64,000 nucleotides of DNA from positions 14,212 through 78,211 of the forward strand of contig JALNZV010000009.1 of the NCBI GenBank assembly GCA_023229175.1, written 5' to 3'. Below the pieces are notes generated by a model. That model was not told the DNA's origin and did not search any database. It worked only from the letters and a program-made list of their open reading frames with translations. This DNA is from Tissierellaceae bacterium. Its GTDB lineage: Bacteria > Bacillota > Clostridia > Tissierellales > Tissierellaceae. This document shows, piece by piece, positions 24,063 to 32,387 of the stretch (positions are counted from its first letter, which is position 1; the number at the start of each line of letters is the position of its first letter). The position numbers and the translations under genes are program-made.

Positions 24063-25091
24063 ATGATTGAGCTAATAAGAGGTAAATACAACACAATATC
24101 CATAGTCGGCATGGCGAAAAACAGCGGCAAGACCGTAGCCCTTAACTATTTAATAGAGGAAGCCATAGAAAACAGTATTTCCATTGGCATCACCTCCATA
24201 GGACGAGACGGAGAAGTCCTAGATATAGTCACGGAAACGGAAAAACCTCCAATATTCGTAGAAGAAGGCACAGTTATTGCCACAGCATCAGGGGTTCTAG
24301 ACCTAGGCGATGCCAACATAGAAATATTAAAAGTAACAGAGTATAAAACACCTCTAGGCGAAATAATCATAGGCAAAGTAAGGCATGGGGGCTATGTGCA
24401 AATAGCAGGCCCCCAGCGCCTATCGGAAATAAAAAAGTCAGCAGATGAAATGCTAGACTTAGGAGCAGAATTTGTAATCATAGATGGAGCCTTAGATAGA
24501 TTTTCCCAGGCGGCTCCAGCTGTGTCAGAAGCTACCATACTATCCACAGGGGCAGTAATATCAAGGGACATGAACATAGTAATAGAAAAGACCATCCATA
24601 AAGTAAATACCCTTGGTCTTCCCGAAGTTGAAGGAAAAGAAATAAGAAGGATACTCAGGGAAGTCATGGATAAGGGGCAAATAGCCACAGTGGATGTTGA
24701 AAACAAAGTAGAGATTATTCCAATAAAAACCGCATTAAATTCAGGTCATATAATAGCAGATTATCTAAAAAACAATACTAAATACTTGGCTATACCAGGT
24801 TCCCTAGTGAAAAATACCTTGGAAGATTTGATAAAATCCACAAGAAAATACAAAGACATAGAAATAATAATCCAAGATGGAACTAAGATATTTATAGAAT
24901 CTAAAGACTGGATTAAATTTGTTCGCCAAGGAATAAAAATAAAAGTATTAGATAAAATTAATCTAATAGGCATTACGGTAAATCCCTATGCACCAGCAGG
25001 ATACTACTTTGAACCAAAAGATTTTTTACTAAAAATGAAATCATACATAGACCATATACCCGTAATGGACCTAGTATTGGGCGGTGAATAA
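24063..25091 (+). CDS. kamB: KamB, P-loop protein of the lysine-fermentation operon
   Basis: A 342-aa protein whose N-terminus carries a P-loop: ISIVGMAKNSGKTVALNYL. Further features are SIGRDGEVLD and a VIIDGALDRFSQAAP segment near residue 145 that resembles a Walker B region. Genes of this kind lie between kamA and kamD in known lysine fermenters and are called kamB. Their role is not proven; help in assembling or reactivating the B12-dependent aminomutase is a reasonable guess. It starts 11 bp after kamA and ends 1 bp before kamC. Confidence 0.85.
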   Translation: MIELIRGKYNTISIVGMAKNSGKTVALNYLIEEAIENSISIGITSIGRDGEVLDIVTETEKPPIFVEEGTVIATASGVLDLGDANIEILKVTEYKTPLGEIIIGKVRHGGYVQIAGPQRLSEIKKSADEMLDLGAEFVIIDGALDRFSQAAPAVSEATILSTGAVISRDMNIVIEKTIHKVNTLGLPEVEGKEIRRILREVMDKGQIATVDVENKVEIIPIKTALNSGHIIADYLKNNTKYLAIPGSLVKNTLEDLIKSTRKYKDIEIIIQDGTKIFIESKDWIKFVRQGIKIKVLDKINLIGITVNPYAPAGYYFEPKDFLLKMKSYIDHIPVMDLVLGGE

Positions 25092-25092
25092 T

Positions 25093-26721
25093 ATGGAATT
25101 TATGGACCAGGAAACTAGAGAAGCCTTAGACTTTCAGTACGTATTAAATAAAATAAATACCTTGACGCCCTATGGAAATATGTTTAAGAGGCGTTTAAGG
25201 GCATTTAAACTAGGAGAAGAAGATAAGTTAATTGGTGAATTAAATAAAATAGAAGACCTATTGAACATAGGAAAAAATAAAGAAATCATGGAGGAACTAA
25301 AGGGCATACTTAGCCACATAAAGGATTTAAGGACCTCCATAAGACGAGGAATGGAAGGTTTTATCCTAACGGAGGTAGAATTGTTTGAGATAAAAAACTT
25401 CCTTTATTTAATCAGGGACCTATCAAATATAGTGGAAAAATACGGAATAACAATATTCGAAGACACTGAAATAAAGCCAGTAGAACAATTAGAAAGGCTT
25501 TTAGACCCAGAGGATACAGGAATATCCACATTTTATATATACGATGCCTATTCGGAGGAACTGAAAGGTATACGAAAGAAAAAGCAGAATTTAGAGAAGG
25601 AAATAAAACTGGGGAAAAAACACATAAAAGAGAAAATCAAAGAGGAACTGAATATTAGCTTAAGGCCAGACTCCTCTGCAGTAGTATCAAAGGACGACAA
25701 AGAATTAATAGATAAATTGCAAGATTATCCCTATCTATCCTATGTATCAGAAACATATATGACCGTGAAATTTGCCATTAAGCCTACAGAGGGGCTAAAA
25801 GCCCTGGAAAACCAGGTGAATATATTAAAAGACAAAGAAGAAAGAGAAGAACTTAGAATAAGGGAAAGGCTGTCCAAGGAAATAGGCAAAAGAAATAGGC
25901 AGATTTATAAAAATATGGGGAGCATAGGAAGGCTGGATTTGCTGCTTAGCAAGGTTAGATTTGCCATAGAAATTCGCGGAGTAAAGCCAGAAATTATATG
26001 CAAAAGGGTTATAAAAATAGAAGATGGAATTCATCCAAAGGTAAAAGAAGTGCTGGAAGGCAAAAATCTTAAATTTACCCCCATAAGTTTAGAACTGAGA
26101 GAAGGAGTCACCTGCATTACAGGGGCAAATATGGGGGGAAAGACCATAAGCCTAAAGCTAATTGGTCTATTGTCAGCCATGGCACAGCACGGTTTATTTG
26201 TACCTGCAAAGTCCATGGTATATGGATTAAATAAATTTATAGTCACCTCCATAGGAGATATGCAATCTACGGATTCAGGGCTTTCCACATTTGGAGGAGA
26301 AATCAAAACAGTTCAAAATGCCATAAAGATGTCGGAGGACAAGGGCTTAATACTCATAGATGAATTGGCAAGGGGTACAAATCCAGAAGAAGGATATGCC
26401 ATATCAAAGGCCATAGTATCTCATTTGAAGGAGAAAAGTTCCATATCCCTGCTGACAACCCACTACGACAACGTAGCAAACTCAGAAGAAGTGCTCCATT
26501 TACAAGTCGTAGGGTTGTCAAAGCTGGATTTTAATAGCTTGGCACAGGAAATATCTAAGGGGGATAAAATGGAGATAATAAACAAATATATGGACTATAG
26601 ACTAAGGATAGTACAAAAAGATACCCCAATACCCAAGGATGCCATAAACATAGCCAGGATTATGGGATTAGAGCCTGGGATTATTGCAGAAGCAGAGAAA
26701 GAGCTTCAAATTAAATACTAA
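25093..26721 (+). CDS. kamC: KamC, MutS-like ATPase of the lysine-fermentation operon
   Basis: A 542-aa protein with the helical core and ATPase domain of the MutS family but no mismatch-recognition domain. Coiled-coil sequence is dense between about 150 and 275 (EELKGIRKKKQNLEKEIKLG; EEREELRIRERLSKEIG). The ATPase has Walker A TGANMGGKTIS and Walker B/D-loop LILIDELARGTNPEEG, then LLTTHYDN. In this operon a DNA-repair role is unlikely. KamC is conserved with kam genes and may act with KamB on the aminomutase KamDE. This is inference from context. Confidence 0.85.
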   Translation: MEFMDQETREALDFQYVLNKINTLTPYGNMFKRRLRAFKLGEEDKLIGELNKIEDLLNIGKNKEIMEELKGILSHIKDLRTSIRRGMEGFILTEVELFEIKNFLYLIRDLSNIVEKYGITIFEDTEIKPVEQLERLLDPEDTGISTFYIYDAYSEELKGIRKKKQNLEKEIKLGKKHIKEKIKEELNISLRPDSSAVVSKDDKELIDKLQDYPYLSYVSETYMTVKFAIKPTEGLKALENQVNILKDKEEREELRIRERLSKEIGKRNRQIYKNMGSIGRLDLLLSKVRFAIEIRGVKPEIICKRVIKIEDGIHPKVKEVLEGKNLKFTPISLELREGVTCITGANMGGKTISLKLIGLLSAMAQHGLFVPAKSMVYGLNKFIVTSIGDMQSTDSGLSTFGGEIKTVQNAIKMSEDKGLILIDELARGTNPEEGYAISKAIVSHLKEKSSISLLTTHYDNVANSEEVLHLQVVGLSKLDFNSLAQEISKGDKMEIINKYMDYRLRIVQKDTPIPKDAINIARIMGLEPGIIAEAEKELQIKY

Positions 26722-26740
26722 AACAAAGGAGGTAATGAAA

Positions 26741-28294
26741 ATGTCCAAACTAAATCTCAATCAGGACTTAATAGACAGCTCGAGAAACGCCGCCAAAAAC
26801 ATAGCAGAAGAAGTGCAAAGATTCATCGACGATCACACCACAGCATCTACAGAAAGGACCATAGTTAGACTTCTAGGAGTAGATGGGGTCGATGAAATAG
26901 ACAAACCCCTTCCCAATGTGGTAGTAGATAATATCATAGAAGGGGGAGGACTGGAAAGAGGTGCAGCCTATTGGATAGGAAATGCAGTCCTTAGCACAGG
27001 GCTTACGCCACAGAAAATAGCAGAAAAAGTAGCCATAGGTGAAATAGATATAACAAAAATCCCTGCTGAAGATGAAGAAAAAATAAAAGAAACAGTAGGG
27101 GAAATAGCAAAGAAGACTGTGGATAAAATCGTAGAAAACAGGGAAAAAAGAGAAGACTACTTAAACACCATAGGAGAAGGGAAAAAGCCATATCTATACG
27201 TCATAGTTGCCACAGGAAACATATACGAGGACATCATCCAAGCTCAAGCAGCTGCAAGGCAAGGAGCGGACGTAGTGGCAGTCATCCGTACAACGGGCCA
27301 GTCCCTTCTAGATTATGTGCCCTATGGGCCTACAACTGAAGGCTTTGGAGGAACCTATGCAACCCAAGAAAACTTTAAATTAATGAGAAGGGCACTCGAC
27401 GAAGTTGGAGAAGAAGTAGGGAGATATATAAGGCTGACAAATTATTGTTCAGGACTTTGTATGCCTGAAATCGCAGCCATGGGAGCCTTAGAGAGATTAG
27501 ATATGATGCTAAACGACGCATTGTACGGCATATTGTTCAGGGACATAAACATGCAAAGAACCTTAGTAGACCAATACTTTTCTAGGGTAATAAATGGATT
27601 TGCAGGCATTATAATCAATACAGGAGAAGACAATTACCTAACAACTGACGACGCAGTAGAAGCAGCCCATACAGTATTGGCATCTCAATTTATCAATGAA
27701 CAATTTGCTCTAAAGGCGGGAATACCAGAAGAACAAATGGGATTGGGCCATGCATTTGAAATGGATCCAGAAGTAGAAAATGGATTTTTAATGGAATTGG
27801 CTCAGGCACAAATGGCAAGGGAAATATTTCCCAAGGCTCCCTTGAAATACATGCCTCCAACGAAGTTTATGACAGGAAATATATTTAAGGGGCATATACA
27901 AAATGCCATGTTCAATATGGTGTCCATTATGACAAATCAGGGAATTCAACTTCTGGGAATGCTTACAGAAGCCATACACACCCCCCATTTACACGATAGA
28001 TATTTGGCAATAGAAAATGCAAAATACGTGTTTAATAACGCCAGAAGCTTGGGGGACGAAATAGAGTTTAAAGAAGGGGGCATCATACAATCTAGAGCCC
28101 AAGAGGTATTGAATAAGGCAGAAGAGCTATTGACTCAAATAGAAAAAGAGGGCCTGTTTAAGACCATAGAAGAAGGAAAATTTGGAGGAGTAAAGAGGTT
28201 GCGTACAGGGGGCAAGGGCCTGAATGGAGTGGCTAAGAAGGACAGAGGATACTTTAATCCATTTATAGAACTAATGCTTGGAGGTGACAAATAA
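26741..28294 (+). CDS. kamD: Beta-lysine 5,6-aminomutase alpha subunit
   Basis: A 517-aa protein, the usual KamD length. The ATG at 26741 is 8 nt after AAAGGAGG. The sequence is KamD throughout, for example SSRNAAKNIAEEVQRFIDDHTT, YGPTTEGFGGTYATQENFKLMRRALDEV and CSGLCMPEIAAMGALERLD. It forms the PLP/adenosylcobalamin TIM-barrel subunit. With KamE it moves the terminal amino group of beta-lysine (or D-lysine) to carbon 5. Its stop overlaps the kamE start by one base (TAATG), so translation is coupled. Confidence 0.96.
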   Translation: MSKLNLNQDLIDSSRNAAKNIAEEVQRFIDDHTTASTERTIVRLLGVDGVDEIDKPLPNVVVDNIIEGGGLERGAAYWIGNAVLSTGLTPQKIAEKVAIGEIDITKIPAEDEEKIKETVGEIAKKTVDKIVENREKREDYLNTIGEGKKPYLYVIVATGNIYEDIIQAQAAARQGADVVAVIRTTGQSLLDYVPYGPTTEGFGGTYATQENFKLMRRALDEVGEEVGRYIRLTNYCSGLCMPEIAAMGALERLDMMLNDALYGILFRDINMQRTLVDQYFSRVINGFAGIIINTGEDNYLTTDDAVEAAHTVLASQFINEQFALKAGIPEEQMGLGHAFEMDPEVENGFLMELAQAQMAREIFPKAPLKYMPPTKFMTGNIFKGHIQNAMFNMVSIMTNQGIQLLGMLTEAIHTPHLHDRYLAIENAKYVFNNARSLGDEIEFKEGGIIQSRAQEVLNKAEELLTQIEKEGLFKTIEEGKFGGVKRLRTGGKGLNGVAKKDRGYFNPFIELMLGGDK

Positions 28295-29040
28295 TGACTG
28301 AAGTACAAAAAGTAGATTTAACAAAAGTAAAGCCCTATGGGGACACCATGAATGACGGCATGGTACAGTTGGGTTTTTCACTTCCAGTACCAGCGGGGGA
28401 TGAGGCATCAGAGGCAGCAAGACAATTGGCAAGGAAAATGGGATTTGAGGAGCCATCTGTAGTGTATACAAAGGACCTTGGAGAAGGCTATACGTATTTT
28501 GTAGTATATGGAAAGACCCCTTATACCGTTGATTACACCAAAATAGAAGTGCCAAAAGTGGAAATAGACGTCATGGATAGGGGAGAAATAGAGCAGTATA
28601 TCAAGGACAATATAAAAAGAGATGTAGTCATTATTGGAGCCTGCACAGGAACGGATGCACATACAGTGGGCATAGACGCCATAATGAATATGAAAGGCTA
28701 CGCAGGGCACTTTGGCTTGGAGAGATACGAAGGCGTAGAGGCATATAACTTAGGCTCGCAAGTGCCAAATGAAGAATTAGTGGCAAAGGCCATAGAGCTA
28801 AATGCAGATGCCATTTTAGTATCTCAAGTAGTCACACAAAAAGACGTCCACATACCAAACCTAACAGAATTAGTAGAATTATTGGAAGCCGAAGGCATTA
28901 GGGACAAGATAATCCTATGCTGCGGAGGGCCTAGAGTCAGCCACGAATTGGCAAAGGAACTGGGATACGATGCAGGTTTTGGGCCTGGAAGCTACGCAGA
29001 AGACGTGGCAAGCTTCATAGTAACAGAAATGACAAAATGA
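28294..29040 (+). CDS. kamE: Beta-lysine 5,6-aminomutase beta subunit
   Basis: A 248-aa protein, slightly shorter than the 262-aa Clostridium sticklandii subunit. The cobalamin-binding motif DAHTVG places the cobalt-ligand His at 123. Lys134, 11 residues further, matches the lysine that holds PLP in the resting enzyme (His133/Lys144 in the known protein). The Rossmann part shows NADAILVSQVVTQKDVHI and LCCGGPRVSHELAKELGYDAGFGPG. The TGA stop forms the first three bases of a REP-type palindrome. Confidence 0.96.
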   Translation: MTEVQKVDLTKVKPYGDTMNDGMVQLGFSLPVPAGDEASEAARQLARKMGFEEPSVVYTKDLGEGYTYFVVYGKTPYTVDYTKIEVPKVEIDVMDRGEIEQYIKDNIKRDVVIIGACTGTDAHTVGIDAIMNMKGYAGHFGLERYEGVEAYNLGSQVPNEELVAKAIELNADAILVSQVVTQKDVHIPNLTELVELLEAEGIRDKIILCCGGPRVSHELAKELGYDAGFGPGSYAEDVASFIVTEMTK

Positions 29041-29068
29041 GCCAGCGGGGACGGTTCTCGCTGGCTCA
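29038..29068 (+). repeat. REP-type hairpin, copy 1 (end of kam operon)
   Basis: A 10-bp stem, TGAGCCAGCG with CGCTGGCTCA, around the 11-nt loop GGGACGGTTCT. The kamE stop codon is part of the stem. A second palindrome, GGGACAAAGTTGTCCC, follows at 29071-29086. Confidence 0.9.
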
Positions 29069-29101
29069 TCGGGACAAAGTTGTCCCACACACTATTGCAC
29101 C

Positions 29102-29148
29102 AAAAGGATAAAAGGCACTGCTTTATAAGGAGTGCCTTTTATCCTTTT
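29102..29148. terminator. Bidirectional terminator between the kam and lsr operons
   Basis: An exact 18-bp stem (29102-29119 with 29131-29148), A-rich at one end and T-rich at the other, around GCTTTATAAGG. It serves both convergent transcripts. Confidence 0.92.
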
Positions 29149-29186
29149 AATAAATAGGATTATATAAAAATAATAATAGGGGCTAA

Positions 29187-30293
29187 TTAGAAGCTGAAAT
29201 CGTCTATATTGTCTATGGTGAATACAACTCTTTCAGGTAGCAGAATAATACCTGAGTCTTCTGCATCATAGTCATATCCTTGGATGCTGTTTGGCTCAAC
29301 TTTGACTTGTCCAATGTCTGGCACGTCTATGGTATCTCCGACTTTTAATTCATTTCCTAATGCCAACCAGTAGGCAACATATGCGCCCAATGCACCTTGT
29401 ACATTTACATCCCATAGGCCAAATTGATTGATTGTGCCGTCTTTTACGAAGTCTCTCATGGATGATGGAGTAGCAAATCCAGTGATTATAACGTCCTGTG
29501 CCTTATCTAAGTTCTTGGCTGCTTGTGCCATTCCTGGTAGAGCTGTGGAGTCAGGGCAAAGTACTGCATCTATATCAGGATATGTTTGCAATATGGATTG
29601 TCCAACTTGTAGCGATTTCTGAGCATCTTGCTCACCGTATTGTGTAGTTACAAGTTCCCAACCTGGATGTTTTTCAGCAATATATTCCTTTGCGTACTCA
29701 ACCCAAGCATTTTGGTCAGTAACAGTAGGGCTGGAGTAGAAGAATGCAAATTTAGCATTTTCCAGTTGCTCATCCGTCATTTGGCTAGCAGCCATATCTA
29801 CTAGCATTGCGCCTAGTAATTCTGGAGTACCCTGGTTGATGTAAACTGAACGATACTCTGGATCCACGTCTGAGTCCCAAGTCACAACCTTAACGCCTTT
29901 GTCCATGGCATTCTTTAGGGCTTGATTTAATCCATCAGGCGACAAAGAAGAAATCGAGATAGCATCTGCTCCTTGGTTTACCGCAGAGTTAATGATTTGT
30001 ACTTGGTTTGCAACAGAAGCCTCTGGTGAGCCATCGTACTTAACTTCAAATCCAACTTTTTTGGCAATTTCTTGTGCACCGTCATTTGCCGATTCAAAGA
30101 ACATATTTCCAGTAAGTTTTGGTATAAATACTACCTTGACGTCTTTTTCGTCATTTGAACCGCCTGAAGGAGTCTCAACCTTATCCGGTGTATCTGTTTT
30201 ACCGCCATCGTCAGCAGGTTTGGTACATCCCGCTAATACAGATAAAAGCATAGCAACAACTAAAATCAATGATAATACTTTAGTCTTTTTCAT
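29187..30293 (-). CDS. lsrB: Autoinducer-2/sugar ABC transporter substrate-binding lipoprotein
   Basis: A 368-aa periplasmic-binding-type protein. The signal peptide ends in the lipobox LLSVLAGC, followed by a Pro/Asp/Gly/Ser-rich linker. The mature part has the type I sugar-binding fold: VVFIPKLTGNMFFESANDGAQEIAKKVGFEV, then NQGADAISISSLSPDGLNQAL and VVTWDSDVDPEYRSVYINQG. KLTGNMFF, DSDV and the C-terminal part resemble LsrB/RhaS-like receptors. It is the last gene of the lsrACDB-type operon, and the lsrK-lsrF genes next door support AI-2 as ligand. Binding residues could not be fully checked. Confidence 0.85.
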   Translation of the reverse strand: MKKTKVLSLILVVAMLLSVLAGCTKPADDGGKTDTPDKVETPSGGSNDEKDVKVVFIPKLTGNMFFESANDGAQEIAKKVGFEVKYDGSPEASVANQVQIINSAVNQGADAISISSLSPDGLNQALKNAMDKGVKVVTWDSDVDPEYRSVYINQGTPELLGAMLVDMAASQMTDEQLENAKFAFFYSSPTVTDQNAWVEYAKEYIAEKHPGWELVTTQYGEQDAQKSLQVGQSILQTYPDIDAVLCPDSTALPGMAQAAKNLDKAQDVIITGFATPSSMRDFVKDGTINQFGLWDVNVQGALGAYVAYWLALGNELKVGDTIDVPDIGQVKVEPNSIQGYDYDAEDSGIILLPERVVFTIDNIDDFSF

Positions 30294-30358
30294 CTTAATA
30301 CCTCCATATTTTTTTATAATTGATAAACCCTAATGGGCTACTGCCTAAAACTTTAAAA

Positions 30359-31357
30359 CTAGTTCCTGATGGCCTTTTCAAATAATTTCTTCACCATTGG
30401 GAAATTGGATAGGGACAGGCCCTTAATGGCAACAGCTACAATAAGCAGCAGCCCTACACCGACGCTTATATATTGGCTAGATATGCCTGCCATTTGCAAA
30501 CCAAATCTTAAAATTCCAACAATGACAGATGCTAAGGCAGTGCCTATGACTCCGCCACTACCTCCAGTAATCAAGGTTCCACCCAGAACCACTGCGGTGA
30601 CAATGGAAAGGGTCAACTCTGCACCCAAATCGGGCCTGGAACTACCCAAGTAAGATGTAAGTATTATCCCTGCCAAAGCCGCCGAAGTACCAGAGAGTAT
30701 ATAGGTGCTCAATGTCACTAATTTATGGTCGATACCGGAGTACCTAGCAGCATTTTTATTGATTCCCACCAAAAATACGTATCTTCCATATTTAGTTTTG
30801 TGGAGCAATATATAAGAAATTATTATTAAAGCCGCAAATATTATAAAAGGATTTGGAATGCCAAATATATTACCATTGGCAATATTCAAAAATGCAAGGG
30901 GCATTCCACTGATTCCTTCAAAGGCACTGGAGCCAGAGATTCCCATAATAACTAAGGAAAATCCAGAGTAAAGGAGCATAGTACCCAAGGTGGCTACCAT
31001 GGCCTGAACTCCAACATAGGCCACTAAAAATCCATTGATGGCACCGCTTATGGCACCTACCAATAAGGCTACTGGTATAGTGGCGAATATATTAAAACCA
31101 GCCATTTTCCATAGGATGCCAACCACTACAGATGATAATCCAATGATGGACCCTACTGAAATATCTATACCTCCAGTAATTATGACAAATGTCACAAATA
31201 ATGAAATAATGCTTATGCTTACGAAATCGTTTACACTGTATAATAGAACATTTAACCTTAGAAATCGAGGGTTAATTAGACCAAATACAACTATTTGTAA
31301 AGCTAAGAGGAATACCAATGCAGTTTCCCATTTAAGTAACTTCTTAAATCTGCTCAT
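30359..31357 (-). CDS. lsrD: AI-2 ABC transporter permease LsrD
   Basis: A 332-aa permease of the ribose/AI-2 family, with about ten hydrophobic segments. It shows the family signature GGIDISVGSIIGLSSVVVGIL near residue 65 and the cytoplasmic loop with GINKNAARYSGI. A C-terminal GGTLITGGSGGVIGTALASVIVG is also typical. It overlaps lsrC by 14 bp and is followed by lsrB, so the operon order is A-C-D-B as in enteric bacteria. Confidence 0.87.
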   Translation of the reverse strand: MSRFKKLLKWETALVFLLALQIVVFGLINPRFLRLNVLLYSVNDFVSISIISLFVTFVIITGGIDISVGSIIGLSSVVVGILWKMAGFNIFATIPVALLVGAISGAINGFLVAYVGVQAMVATLGTMLLYSGFSLVIMGISGSSAFEGISGMPLAFLNIANGNIFGIPNPFIIFAALIIISYILLHKTKYGRYVFLVGINKNAARYSGIDHKLVTLSTYILSGTSAALAGIILTSYLGSSRPDLGAELTLSIVTAVVLGGTLITGGSGGVIGTALASVIVGILRFGLQMAGISSQYISVGVGLLLIVAVAIKGLSLSNFPMVKKLFEKAIRN

Positions 31358-32387
31358 TTATTTCCCCTCCAATCTCCTCTTTCTTCCCGTCTCCATTGGA
31401 TTCTGTCTTAACCGACAATCTTTGCTTTATGGCACTATTTACTAAATACCTGCTTATTAAAGCGTCAGAGGAGACGATTACAATAAGTAAAAGTCCTGAT
31501 ATGGTATTGTTCCAATAGGCAGGAACCTTTAGAAATACTAAGGCGGTATTGATGGAGTTCATAATGATGGCTCCAAACGTAGCACCTAGTACTGATCCTA
31601 CGCCGCCATTTAGACTAACTCCACCTAGTACACAAGATGCTATGGCAGTCATTTCAGCCCCGTTGCCTGCCACATTACCTACAAAGCCAACTTGGCTCAC
31701 ATATACCATGCCAGCAATAGAAGCAAAAACTCCAGACAATACAAATGCCAGTATCTTCATAAAGTTTACCTTTATACCCACTAGATTTGCCCCTTCTAGA
31801 TTGTCCCCAACTGCTGCAAAATATTTGCCATTTCTAGCCTTAGTCAAATACAAGTGAATGATTATCATGATAATAAAGGTAAAAAATACAAAGGAGTTCA
31901 TATTTCCAAATATGCTTTTTTGAGAGGCTTGTTTAAAATAATCCGGCAAATTTTCAACCCATTTTCCGCCAGTATAGATAAACATTAGACCCCTTAAAAT
32001 CCCATTTGTACCCAAAGTCATCACTATTGATGGAATTTTGAACTTTGTGACGCCGATTCCATTTACTAGGCCCGATACTATGCCCACCATCAAAGTAACT
32101 ACTATGATGGAGAATAGCCCACTTCCGTTTCTTAGCATGGTCGCCGCAACAGCTGCACTCATGCCCAGTATAGAACCGACAGAAACGTCTATTTCCTTAG
32201 TCAATATGACAAATGCCATCCCTATGGCCAAGGCTATATACATAACGCTTCCCTTTAAGGTAAGCATCAAATTGCCGGGGGAGACAAAAGCAGGATTTTT
32301 TAGACCGACTAGGGAAAATAAGATTAGGAGAAAAATAACTACAGTAACTTCTCTATTTTTAACAAATCTATTTACGAAAAACTTCAT
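31344..32387 (-). CDS. lsrC: AI-2 ABC transporter permease LsrC
   Basis: A 347-aa permease. The family signature is LTKEIDVSVGSILGMSAAVAATML, with the loop VGDNLEGANLVGIKVNFMKILAF and ASCVLGGVSLNGGVGSVLGATFG. Its start overlaps the lsrA stop by a base, and its end overlaps lsrD. The two permeases form the membrane channel served by LsrA. Confidence 0.87.
   Translation of the reverse strand: MKFFVNRFVKNREVTVVIFLLILFSLVGLKNPAFVSPGNLMLTLKGSVMYIALAIGMAFVILTKEIDVSVGSILGMSAAVAATMLRNGSGLFSIIVVTLMVGIVSGLVNGIGVTKFKIPSIVMTLGTNGILRGLMFIYTGGKWVENLPDYFKQASQKSIFGNMNSFVFFTFIIMIIIHLYLTKARNGKYFAAVGDNLEGANLVGIKVNFMKILAFVLSGVFASIAGMVYVSQVGFVGNVAGNGAEMTAIASCVLGGVSLNGGVGSVLGATFGAIIMNSINTALVFLKVPAYWNNTISGLLLIVIVSSDALISRYLVNSAIKQRLSVKTESNGDGKKEEIGGEINEQI

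Noticed and set aside
25093..26721. DNA mismatch repair MutS
   Set aside because: It lacks the mismatch-binding and connector domains and lies inside the kam operon between kamB and kamD.
29071..29086. GGGACAAAGTTGTCCC as a free-standing regulator operator
   Set aside because: It sits after the kamE stop, next to the REP hairpin. Similar GGGACAAA sequence accompanies the REP at the RAYT gene, so it is better read as part of the REP element.
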